NCBI GenBank assembly: GCA_046538075.1 | Contig: JBKHJN010000007.1 | Location: 1-64,000 of the forward strand | Source: Desulfobacca_B sp046538075 | GTDB taxonomy: Bacteria; Desulfobacterota; Desulfobaccia; Desulfobaccales; Desulfobaccaceae | Length of the DNA: 64,000 nucleotides | Direction of reading: 5' to 3' | In this document: in pieces, positions 1 to 8,074 of the stretch | Numbering within the stretch: the first letter of the stretch is position 1 | Layout: each line of letters opens with the position of its first letter | Notes under the pieces: generated by a model | The model's database searches: none | What the model was told of the DNA's origin: nothing | Seen by the model: the letters and a program-made list of their open reading frames with translations, nothing else | Made by a program: the position numbers and the translations under genes

Positions 1-3000
1 AGTGAATTGATCTTTGATGCCGAAAGGCGTTGAGCACTTTTACAGCGGCTTTATCACCACTTGGCAGCAATGGGTGAATTGATCTTTGATGCCGAAAGGC
101 GTTGAGCACGCGGTTTAACGGCGGCGGCGACAAGTTGAAAATCCTGTGAATTGATCTTTGATGCCGAAAGGCGTTGAGCACCTTCCGAATATGCCCCTCA
201 TCATTGACGTCGATCTGTGAATTGATCTTTGATGCCGAAAGGCGTTGAGCACCCGCCGGGTAAGTTCTGGACCTGAACTTTCTTCTGTGAATTGATCTTT
301 GATGCCGAAAGGCGTTGAGCACATTACGCCTATACCCATGACTGGGAATCAGACCAAAGTGAATTGATCTTTGATGCCGAAAGGCGTTGAGCACCCGCCT
401 GTCTGGGCTAATCCGCCCGCACCGCCTCCTCGTGAATTGATCTTTGATGCCGAAAGGCGTTGAGCACATTTATGGCTCCCAAACCCATGAGGGCCAGTAT
501 CACAGTGAATTGATCTTTGATGCCGAAAGGCGTTGAGCACTATGGTTATAACCCGGCCGAATGGGCTTCACGACGGCAGTGTGAATTGATCTTTGATGCC
601 GAAAGGCGTTGAGCACGCTTGGTGTACTTTTTCTCTTGACTTTTGGCCCGAGTGAATTGATCTTTGATGCCGAAAGGCGTTGAGCACATGCGTGATGATT
701 CCTGGTATCCGATCCCGCCGGTGTGAATTGATCTTTGATGCCGAAAGGCGTTGAGCACATCGGTTTCAATCTCACTACCTAACTCTAGGTCACGTGAATT
801 GATCTTTGATGCCGAAAGGCGTTGAGCACACCTGGTTATGGCTTTGGACGTGATCGAACACTTAGTGAATTGATCTTTGATGCCGAAAGGCGTTGAGCAC
901 AGCGGCAAATGGCGCAGATTGCCGGGGAGATGTGGGTGAATTGATCTTTGATGCCGAAAGGCGTTGAGCACAATGACCTGGAATCCCATGTGCTTAGGCT
1001 GATCGGGGTGAATTGATCTTTGATGCCGAAAGGCGTTGAGCACTCGGGTTAGGGAATGTTACGGACGACGCCCAGCTCGTGAATTGATCTTTGATGCCGA
1101 AAGGCGTTGAGCACAAATTCAAAACAAACTCAAGGCCATTATCGGCGATCAGTGAATTGATCTTTGATGCCGAAAGGCGTTGAGCACTATCCATTATGCA
1201 TTGAAAATCCAAAACATCTTGAAGTGAATTGATCTTTGATGCCGAAAGGCGTTGAGCACCCACCACTCTGAAGGCAACCGCCGGAATAACCGAGTGAATT
1301 GATCTTTGATGCCGAAAGGCGTTGAGCACTCGTCTTTTCAAGGTGTTACAAATGAGCATCGACTTTGTGAATTGATCTTTGATGCCGAAAGGCGTTGAGC
1401 ACCGACTGATTGAGGGTATCTGGGACGCCTTCGAGGGCGTGAATTGATCTTTGATGCCGAAAGGCGTTGAGCACCTGAAAGCTGTAACTGGTTTCCAGCA
1501 TTTCAAGGAAGTGAATTGATCTTTGATGCCGAAAGGCGTTGAGCACAAGTCAGTCGGCACCATATCCTGCTGGCTACCCACGTGAATTGATCTTTGATGC
1601 CGAAAGGCGTTGAGCACTGAACAAATAATTAAAAAAATTCAATCAGGTAATTCTGTGAATTGATCTTTGATGCCGAAAGGCGTTGAGCACCGGGGCCGAA
1701 ATGCGCCGCTTGATCAGCATATTTCGTGAATTGATCTTTGATGCCGAAAGGCGTTGAGCACTGGGTCTTGCCGGTCAACAGGTTGATCAGGAGATAGCGT
1801 GAATTGATCTTTGATGCCGAAAGGCGTTGAGCACTGACGGCCTATACCGGCAAACCCGTTGAATTAGGATTTGTGAATTGATCTTTGATGCCGAAAGGCG
1901 TTGAGCACATCGAGACAGAACAGACGACCGGGGATTACCTGCAGTGAATTGATCTTTGATGCCGAAAGGCGTTGAGCACACCCGCTAAAGGGGCGCAAAG
2001 AGGCCAACTCCAAGACGTGAATTGATCTTTGATGCCGAAAGGCGTTGAGCACATCTGGTAGCGACTCTGACCAGGGGCAAACTATCTGTGAATTGATCTT
2101 TGATGCCGAAAGGCGTTGAGCACCGGCAGAGATATCCTCAAGGGGCCCCGGAACGGAAGGCGGGTGAATTGATCTTTGATGCCGAAAGGCGTTGAGCACG
2201 GTTTTCTCGCGTGGGATATCCGGTCGCTTAGGGGGTGAATTGATCTTTGATGCCGAAAGGCGTTGAGCACAAGGAATTTTAACCTTTACCGCCGGAGAAG
2301 ACCTTGAGTGAATTGATCTTTGATGCCGAAAGGCGTTGAGCACTCGCTTTTATGGCCTGTCCCCTGGTTTTCCCCTGAGTGAATTGATCTTTGATGCCGA
2401 AAGGCGTTGAGCACCAGCGACCACAGATTTTAGAGGGTAATTTATTGGGTGAATTGATCTTTGATGCCGAAAGGCGTTGAGCACCAGAATTTTAGGGCGT
2501 CCCCTAGGGTCGCGAGCTGAGTGAATTGATCTTTGATGCCGAAAGGCGTTGAGCACTTCTTTGTAATACTCTTTATAACTCATTACCCCAATTAGTGAAT
2601 TGATCTTTGATGCCGAAAGGCGTTGAGCACACCGTCATTATCCAGGCCGCCGATATCAGCTCACCGGGTGAATTGATCTTTGATGCCGAAAGGCGTTGAG
2701 CACTTTTTCAACGGCGACGACCTTTCCTATATCGGCCCGTGAATTGATCTTTGATGCCGAAAGGCGTTGAGCACAGGGATTGGCTAGAACAGAATAGGGA
2801 TTTGATTCGTGAATTGATCTTTGATGCCGAAAGGCGTTGAGCACCCCATCTAATAAAATGCCATCCCAGACTGCCAAGGGATGTGAATTGATCTTTGATG
2901 CCGAAAGGCGTTGAGCACACAAATCTCCTTAGTGCTGTTCTCTACCACCAACGTGAATTGATCTTTGATGCCGAAAGGCGTTGAGCACAAATCGTATTCA

Positions 3001-4135
3001 ACATCCTAAATAATCCTCGAATCTGTGAATTGATCTTTGATGCCGAAAGGCGTTGAGCACTAAGTGATGATATTTTTATTTACAGAGGAAGCAAGTGAAT
3101 TGATCTTTGATGCCGAAAGGCGTTGAGCACTAGGCGTATTCCGTATGGATTTGCTGATCCAGTGGGGGTGAATTGATCTTTGATGCCGAAAGGCGTTGAG
3201 CACATGCCCTGTTTTCGGGTTTATTCCAACTATAGCATAGTGAATTGATCTTTGATGCCGAAAGGCGTTGAGCACATTTTTCTTTTCCATGCCATAATCA
3301 ATTCCGGATCGGGTGAATTGATCTTTGATGCCGAAAGGCGTTGAGCACATCCATACTTCCCGGCGAATTGCAGGGGGTCTGCGGGTGAATTGATCTTTGA
3401 TGCCGAAAGGCGTTGAGCACCCAGTCGGTGGTGATATAATCGGACCAGTCTTTTAGTGAATTGATCTTTGATGCCGAAAGGCGTTGAGCACAGGGTGGAA
3501 ACCTCAAAACCTACAAGTTGACTTGTGGTGAATTGATCTTTGATGCCGAAAGGCGTTGAGCACTCCAGGATTTCAACAACTACAAGGCCCTGGTGGATGA
3601 GTGAATTGATCTTTGATGCCGAAAGGCGTTGAGCACTTATCAGCTCCTCTAAATAATCTTCGGCCAGGTCGGTGAATTGATCTTTGATGCCGAAAGGCGT
3701 TGAGCACAAGAACTGGAGCGGGTGGCGGCCCGGCATTTCGGGTGTGAATTGATCTTTGATGCCGAAAGGCGTTGAGCACATGCTCTGTTGTCAACTACGC
3801 TTTTTGCTTACCGGTGAATTGATCTTTGATGCCGAAAGGCGTTGAGCACTAAATATTTACGGAAGCGAAGTCAAAATGCCCACTTGTGAATTGATCTTTG
3901 ATGCCGAAAGGCGTTGAGCACAGGCTGTCTATAGTGAGATACAAATCTATTAACGAGTGAATTGATCTTTGATGCCGAAAGGCGTTGAGCACCAATATTC
4001 GCCCGAGACATTCTTGAATATACGCTTAAGTGAATTGATCTTTGATGCCGAAAGGCGTTGAGCACCACCCTAGTGGCCTCACTTTATCGCAGGCGGCTTA
4101 TTTGTGAATTGATCTTTGATGCCGGAAGGCGTTGA
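1..4135 (+). CRISPR. CRISPR array, 58 repeats visible, continues left of the window
   Basis: A 36-base repeat starts at positions 2, 74, 146, 217 and so on to 4104 with a period of 70-76, giving 58 repeats and 57 unique spacers of about 34-40 bases. The repeat begins GTGAATTGATC and ends GTTGAGCAC; its centre ATGCC-GAAA-GGCGT folds into a 5-bp stem with a GAAA loop whose U-G pair works only in plus-strand RNA. The first 57 copies look identical, and only the last (4104-4135) is mutated and truncated. Decay usually marks the end far from the leader, so leader and any cas genes should lie to the left and transcription should run left to right (inference). Subtype cannot be assigned from the repeat alone. 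Confidence 0.98.
4104..4135 (+). repeat. Degenerate terminal CRISPR repeat
   Basis: Matches the array repeat for 32 bases except for one A-to-G change in the loop (GCCGGAAGGC instead of GCCGAAAGGC), then loses the final GCAC and runs into a T-rich stretch. This is the usual appearance of the leader-distal end of an array and is the main evidence for array direction. Confidence 0.93.
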
Positions 4136-4157
4136 CTTTTTTTAAATAGGTTCATAG

Positions 4158-4295
4158 TCGGATTGCCCAGGAGCAATTTTTAAAGCCTCGGTTCTCATCA
4201 CCCGATCCCCGGCGCAGCCGCTCCCCCATGTGGCCGCTATTTTGGCCAAGATCAATCCGATGCGGGAGACTGCGGAAGAGGTCGCTGAGCATTAG
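4158..4295 (+). pseudogene. Possible C-terminal coding remnant next to the array
   Basis: An open frame of 45 codons between an in-frame TAG (4155-4157) and a TAG at 4293-4295. It has no start codon or ribosome binding site. The last part reads like ordinary coding sequence (AAILAKINPMRETAEEVAEH). It could be the tail of a gene cut when the island rearranged, or chance. I do not recognise the family. Confidence 0.25.
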
Positions 4296-4313
4296 AAAAA
4301 TTCCAGCAAATCC

Positions 4314-4337
4314 GTGAGTAGGTTTGTGAGTAGGTTT
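4314..4337. repeat. Tandem 12-base direct repeat
   Basis: GTGAGTAGGTTT occurs twice back to back (4314-4325 and 4326-4337), followed by a further GGTTT. It lies between the CRISPR array and the selC fragment, the place where integrase arm-binding or excision-factor repeats can occur in an island end. That role is only a guess. Confidence 0.6.
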
Positions 4338-4423
4338 GGTTTGAAAAGGGCAAAAAAGGGGGTAATCCTGAGAAAATTACCCTTGATTTTATTGAGAAAA
4401 TTGGGTTAGCAAATAGGGCTAAA

Positions 4424-4491
4424 GGACTTCAAATCCGGTGTGCCGTTTGAGGAAAGCGGCGGGTGGGTTCGATTCCCATGCACTTCCGCCA
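4424..4491 (+). tRNA. selC: 3' half of a selenocysteine tRNA gene (selC), truncated; probable att site
   Basis: GGACTTCAAATCC (4424-4436) is the anticodon arm of bacterial tRNA-Sec, with UCA anticodon at 4429-4431. A long variable arm follows (GCCG at 4442 pairing with CGGC near 4460), then a T arm around GTTCGATTCCC, the acceptor 3' strand GCACTTCC, G discriminator and encoded CCA (4489-4491). The 5' strand GGAAGTGC and the D arm are absent: 4390-4423 is AT-rich and pairs with nothing. An anticodon-to-CCA fragment is what integration into a tRNA 3' end leaves at the distal junction, so the intact selC should lie left of the window. The Sec identity is firm; the att-site reading is inference. 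Confidence 0.82.
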
Positions 4492-4517
4492 AAATAAAAT
4501 CAATAGGTTATCCTCAA

Positions 4518-4541
4518 GGCGAGTTTTGCGGCTCGTCTTTT
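4518..4541 (+). terminator. Rho-independent terminator downstream of the selC fragment
   Basis: GGCGAG (4518-4523), an 8-base loop and CTCGTC (4532-4537) form a 6-bp stem with one G-U pair, followed by TTTT. It lies 27 bases after the CCA end, as expected for the native terminator of selC kept with the 3' half. Confidence 0.55.
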
Positions 4542-4746
4542 GCTTTGGGTCGGAGTAAGCGGTTATGGATTTCCTTCTGGGCCAAAAGTGCTTCTGGCAA
4601 CACAGGGAGTAATTTAATGGAACGGCGACTGTATTTATTTTTTGTATTCCCCTCAATTATCTGGCCATTTTCATTCACCAGCATCAGGGTGTATATCTAA
4701 GTATTAATTACTTATCATTTGGCCGTTACTTGGTGCGAAACTCGAG

Positions 4747-5973
4747 TCATTCATACCTCAGGGCCTCGATCGGGTTTAGTTGGGCGGCCTTGCGGGCCGG
4801 ATAGAAGCCGAAAAATACCCCGACGGCACCGGCAATCAGGAAAGAGCCAACCAGGGTGGGGATGGAGATCAAGACTGGCCAATGGGTAAAATAGGCCATA
4901 ATATGAGCCGTGGCAATGCCGGCGACAATGCCGACCAAGCCCCCGACCGAACTCAGAACTACCGATTCGATTAGAAATTGCCCCAGAATATCCCGGCTGC
5001 GGGCCCCGATGGCCATGCGGATGCCGATCTCCCGGGTCCGTTCGGTCACCGAGACCAGCATGATATTCATGATCCCGATCCCGCCCACCACCAGGGAGAC
5101 AAAGGCGATGGAGCGCAGTAGCCATGACATGGTTTTGGCGGTCTCTTGTTGGGCGCTCAATAATTCCGTCAGGTTACGGATGGAAAAATCCTTTTCTTGG
5201 CCGGGGCGCAGATGATGCCGCTGTGTCAGCAGCCGGTCTATTTCTTCTTCGGCCTGCTGCAGGGTCTCGGCACTGGTAGCTTGCACCATGATAAATTTTA
5301 CTACGCCCGGCAGGCTGGAGCCAAACAACCGTTTCTGAGCGGTCGTTAAGGGGACCAAAATTACATCGTCCTGATCCCGGCCATGGGGCGTCCGTCCCTT
5401 GGGAGCCAGTTGCCCGACCACAGTGAAGGGCATTTTTTGGATGCGGATGGTCTGCCCGACTGGGTTGTCCCAACCGAAAAGCTCCCTGGCCACCGTATCT
5501 CCCAGAACGCAGACCCGGGCAGCGCGGTTGACTTCCTGGTCGTTGAAGAACCTCCCGGCGATTAAGTCGTAATTTCGGACCCATTGCACTTCCGGCAGGG
5601 TGCCGTTAACAATGGTGCTCCAGTTGCGGTTGCCAAAAACCACCTGGGCGACATCACCCCAGAAGGGGGCGACGTAACCTACGCTAGAAATTTCTTGGGC
5701 AATGGCCTGGGCATCCCCGGTGGTCAGGGTGGGGGCGGTGCCCAGCCCCATGCGCAGGCCGCCGGAGGTGGTAGTGCCAGGCAACACCAGCAGCAGATTT
5801 GACCCCACCCCGGCGATCTGCCGGTTAATCTCTAGCCGGGCGCCGCTGCCGATCGCCACCATGACGATCACCGCCGCCACCCCAATGATGATCCCCAGCA
5901 TGGTCAGAGCACTGCGCAGTTTGTGGAGGCGGATGGAGACCAGGGCTATCTTGACAGCATTCCAGATTTTCAT
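4747..5973 (-). CDS. ABC transporter permease, MacB/FtsX family
   Basis: A 408-residue inner-membrane permease of the MacB type. One N-terminal membrane helix (about residues 20-45) is followed by a periplasmic MacB_PCD-like domain (about 46-280) and three C-terminal helices of the FtsX domain, ending with the family signature PARKAAQLNPIEALRYE. The motif VTERTREIGIRMAIGA before the second FtsX helix is typical. Such permeases work with a LolD/MacB-type ATPase in export, lipoprotein release or envelope mechanotransmission. No ATPase or membrane fusion protein is adjacent: the upstream neighbour is dtd on the other strand and the downstream side is the selC junction. Its substrate cannot be told. 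Confidence 0.9.
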   Translation of the reverse strand: MKIWNAVKIALVSIRLHKLRSALTMLGIIIGVAAVIVMVAIGSGARLEINRQIAGVGSNLLLVLPGTTTSGGLRMGLGTAPTLTTGDAQAIAQEISSVGYVAPFWGDVAQVVFGNRNWSTIVNGTLPEVQWVRNYDLIAGRFFNDQEVNRAARVCVLGDTVARELFGWDNPVGQTIRIQKMPFTVVGQLAPKGRTPHGRDQDDVILVPLTTAQKRLFGSSLPGVVKFIMVQATSAETLQQAEEEIDRLLTQRHHLRPGQEKDFSIRNLTELLSAQQETAKTMSWLLRSIAFVSLVVGGIGIMNIMLVSVTERTREIGIRMAIGARSRDILGQFLIESVVLSSVGGLVGIVAGIATAHIMAYFTHWPVLISIPTLVGSFLIAGAVGVFFGFYPARKAAQLNPIEALRYE

Positions 5974-6041
5974 CTATGTTATGATAATCTGTCCTAAATA
6001 AACTGTCAATTTTGCTAATTATTACTTGATGGGGAGGGGAA

Positions 6042-6491
6042 ATGCGTGCCGTACTGCAGCGGGTAAAATCGGCCTCGGTGACGGTGGCGGGGGAATTGGT
6101 AGGGAGCATCGGCTCCGGATTGCTGGCACTGGTCGGCTTGGCCCAGGGGGACGGGCCTGACGATGTGACTTATATGGCTCAAAAGATTACCCATCTGCGG
6201 GTGTTTGAAGGCGATGGGCGGCTGATGCAGCGCTCGGTGCTAGATATCGGCGGCGCGGTGTTGTTGGTCTCCCAGTTCACCCTTCTGGGCGATTGCCGCA
6301 AAGGACGACGGCCTTCTTTTGACCAGGCGGCCTCCCCCCAATCGGCCGAAGAACTCTATGAAGCCCTGGTGAGGGCCCTAAGCGACCAGGGTTTGCCAGT
6401 AGCTACCGGGCGGTTTCGGGAAATGATGGAAGTCAGCCTGATTAATGACGGGCCGGTAACGCTGCTGTTGGACAGTAAAAAGAAATTTTAA
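6042..6491 (+). CDS. dtd: D-aminoacyl-tRNA deacylase
   Basis: A 149-residue cytosolic protein, full length for the family. DTD hydrolyses D-amino acids (and glycine from tRNA-Ala) mischarged onto tRNA. The two signature motifs are present: SQFTL at residues 77-81 and the Gly-cisPro loop NDGPVT at 135-140, which together form the chirality-sensing pocket. ATG is preceded by GGGGAGGGGAA, a strong ribosome binding site. It is divergent from the permease on its left and followed after about 150 bases by the zinc regulon. Confidence 0.95.
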   Translation: MRAVLQRVKSASVTVAGELVGSIGSGLLALVGLAQGDGPDDVTYMAQKITHLRVFEGDGRLMQRSVLDIGGAVLLVSQFTLLGDCRKGRRPSFDQAASPQSAEELYEALVRALSDQGLPVATGRFREMMEVSLINDGPVTLLLDSKKKF

Positions 6492-6594
6492 ACTTCGGTT
6501 AGTGGGGGAGATTTGCCCATGGGGAGTTTAAGCATTAATTTCCCACAGATTTATTGCCTTCGATAGTGCAAGCGGCCTTGGGTTTTCAAGCGCA

Positions 6595-6623
6595 TTGACT
6601 ATTGGACAAATATAGGTTATTTT
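6595..6623 (+). promoter_or_regulatory. Sigma-70-type promoter of the zur-znu operon
   Basis: TTGACT (6595-6600), a 17-base spacer and TATTTT (6618-6623). The predicted start is near 6630, so the regulator mRNA would have a leader of only about 10 bases. No good ribosome binding site precedes the 6640 ATG, which fits. Confidence 0.55.
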
Positions 6624-6641
6624 GCAACTAAGTTGAAAAAT
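6619..6641. promoter_or_regulatory. Candidate Zur operator, 23-bp near-perfect palindrome
   Basis: The core CAACTAAGTTG (6625-6635) is a perfect 11-base palindrome. Symmetry extends out to 6619-6641 with a single mismatched pair (6624/6636). It overlaps the -10 element and the predicted start of the zur-znu promoter, the normal place for a Fur-family repressor. The sequence is not the E. coli Zur box, so the assignment rests on position and symmetry. Confidence 0.6.
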
Positions 6642-7083
6642 GAGTAAAAATTGTAACTTCCGACAATTATTGGGCCGCCACCAACTCCGCCCCACAGTTT
6701 TGCGGCTGCGGGTCCTGGAGGTTTTGGGTGCGGCGTCGCAGGCCTTGCCAGCCAAGAAAATATTGGAGCTTATCAGGGCCCAGCGCCAGGTCAATAAAGT
6801 AAGTATCTATAGAATATTAGGCGATTTTTGCCGTTGCGGGATTATCCGCAAGGTTAATCCTGAGGCAAGGTCAACCTTTTATGAACTGGCCTGTGAGCAT
6901 CACCCTCCACATCCGCATTTCCAGTGCCGGAATTGTGGCGAGGTGCAATGTCTGGAGGGAATTTCCCTGGACCGTATACAGGATGAATTAAGGAGGATTA
7001 TCGGCACCAGTGCTTGGCGTTTGGAAGTCCGGGTAGAAGGAATCTGCCCTAAATGTCAGGCATTAAAAGGTCATTCCGAATAA
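6640..7083 (+). CDS. zur: Fur-family zinc uptake regulator, Zur-like
   Basis: A 147-residue repressor. The N-terminal winged helix has its recognition helix around VNKVSIYRILGDF (residues 51-63). The C-terminal dimerisation domain has a His-rich stretch (CEHHPPHPHFQC, 85-96) and the structural zinc site formed by C96/C99 and C136/C139. The next three genes are a zinc ABC importer, so zinc rather than iron is the likely signal (inference from context). It should repress its own operon through the palindrome overlapping its start. The spacing to znuA is 19 bases. Fur or PerR identity is possible from sequence alone. Confidence 0.88.
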   Translation: MSKNCNFRQLLGRHQLRPTVLRLRVLEVLGAASQALPAKKILELIRAQRQVNKVSIYRILGDFCRCGIIRKVNPEARSTFYELACEHHPPHPHFQCRNCGEVQCLEGISLDRIQDELRRIIGTSAWRLEVRVEGICPKCQALKGHSE

Positions 7084-7102
7084 ACCAAGGGTTGTTTAAA
7101 AG

Positions 7103-8074
7103 ATGAACCAAAAGAGGAAGTTTTTTTGGGGTAGCAGTTCCTTAAATCTATTGAGGACCCCGGAAAGCTCCGGTCATAACCGGTGGAAAAAATTATCGGG
7201 CCTGGTGTCGGCAGCAGCTCTAAGCCTGGCGTTATTGTTGGGAATGACCGGAATTGCTTTCTCCTCCGAAAAGATTGACGTGGCGGCCAGTATCCTTCCT
7301 TTGGGAGATTTTTGCCAAAAAATCGGCGGGGAGCGGGTAGAGGTGCTGGTGCTGGTCCCGCCCGGAGCCAGCCCCCATATCTTCGAACCGCCACCTTCAG
7401 TAGTCGCCCAGGCCATGAAGGCGGCGGCCCTGGTCTATGTAGGAGCCGGTCTGGACCCCTGGGTGGAGCGCCTGCTGAGGACCCGCAGGATCCGCAGCAT
7501 GGAGCTGGTAGAAGCAGTTCGGGGAATCCCCCTGGTGCGGCAGTGGAGTTCCCAGCCCCATCAGCAAGGCAATCCCCATGTCTGGCTGGATCCGGTGCTG
7601 GCCCAGGGCATCTGCCAGGATATCGCTCAGGCCTTGATCAGAGTCGACCCTGATTATCGCCAGCATTATAAAGCAAACCTGACTAGCTATTTAAATAAAT
7701 TGGACAAACTCCATCGTGAGATTTTGAATGAGGTCGCCACCTTCCGCCGGCGGGCCTATGTCTGCTTCCACCCGTCTTTTACCTATTTTGCCCGGCGGTA
7801 TAATCTTAAGGAAGTGGGGGTTATTGAAATCGCTCCGGGCCGCGAGCCCAGTCCTCGCCATATTACGAATATTATTGATGCCATCCGGAGATATCGGGTG
7901 CCGGTGCTTTTCACTGAACCCCAACTTAGCTCCCGGGTGGCCAAAGTGATTGCCCAGGAAGCCGGGGTTAAGTTGGCAAGTCTGGATCCTCTGGGGGGTC
8001 GGCCGCCCTATGGCTGGGATTATTTGGGAATGATGCGATACAACCTTTCAGTAATGCGGCAGGCCTTACGTTAA
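7103..8074 (+). CDS. znuA: Zinc ABC transporter substrate-binding protein
   Basis: A 323-residue periplasmic metal-binding protein of cluster A-I. A long N-terminal leader carries a hydrophobic segment (about residues 32-55) that acts as signal peptide or anchor. Metal ligands typical of the family are visible: H92 (ASPHIFEP), H159 (NPHVWLDP), H223 (CFHPSF) and D295 (LDPLGG). The His-rich flexible loop of enterobacterial ZnuA is short here. The stop codon overlaps the znuC start by one base. Manganese binding cannot be excluded, but the Zur-like regulator favours zinc. Confidence 0.9.
   Translation: MNQKRKFFWGSSSLNLLRTPESSGHNRWKKLSGLVSAAALSLALLLGMTGIAFSSEKIDVAASILPLGDFCQKIGGERVEVLVLVPPGASPHIFEPPPSVVAQAMKAAALVYVGAGLDPWVERLLRTRRIRSMELVEAVRGIPLVRQWSSQPHQQGNPHVWLDPVLAQGICQDIAQALIRVDPDYRQHYKANLTSYLNKLDKLHREILNEVATFRRRAYVCFHPSFTYFARRYNLKEVGVIEIAPGREPSPRHITNIIDAIRRYRVPVLFTEPQLSSRVAKVIAQEAGVKLASLDPLGGRPPYGWDYLGMMRYNLSVMRQALR

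Larger units (their letters stand above)
4136..4746. other. Island/chromosome junction region without an intact gene
   Basis: About 610 bases between the array and the first core gene. It holds the coding remnant, the tandem 12-base repeat, the selC 3' half and its terminator; 4542-4746 shows nothing else I can name. Translated frames across the tRNA fragment are not credible genes. Confidence 0.6.

Noticed and set aside
115..4068. Many open frames of 60-207 codons across the CRISPR array on the minus strand
   Set aside because: They only translate the CRISPR repeat over and over with spacers between; no ribosome binding sites or protein families.
1..4135. CasX (type V-E) repeat similarity: GCATCAAAG on the minus strand
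   Set aside because: CasX repeats as I recall them end with this string at the spacer border, whereas here it is inside the repeat. A 9-base match is too short to assign a type.
4424..4491. Permuted or intact tRNA-Sec
   Set aside because: No GGAAGTGC-like 5' acceptor strand and no D arm occur within 100 bases on either side, so a truncated copy is the best reading.
4440..4700. 86-codon plus-strand frame over the tRNA remnant
   Set aside because: It runs through the selC variable arm, T arm and terminator, so it cannot be a gene.
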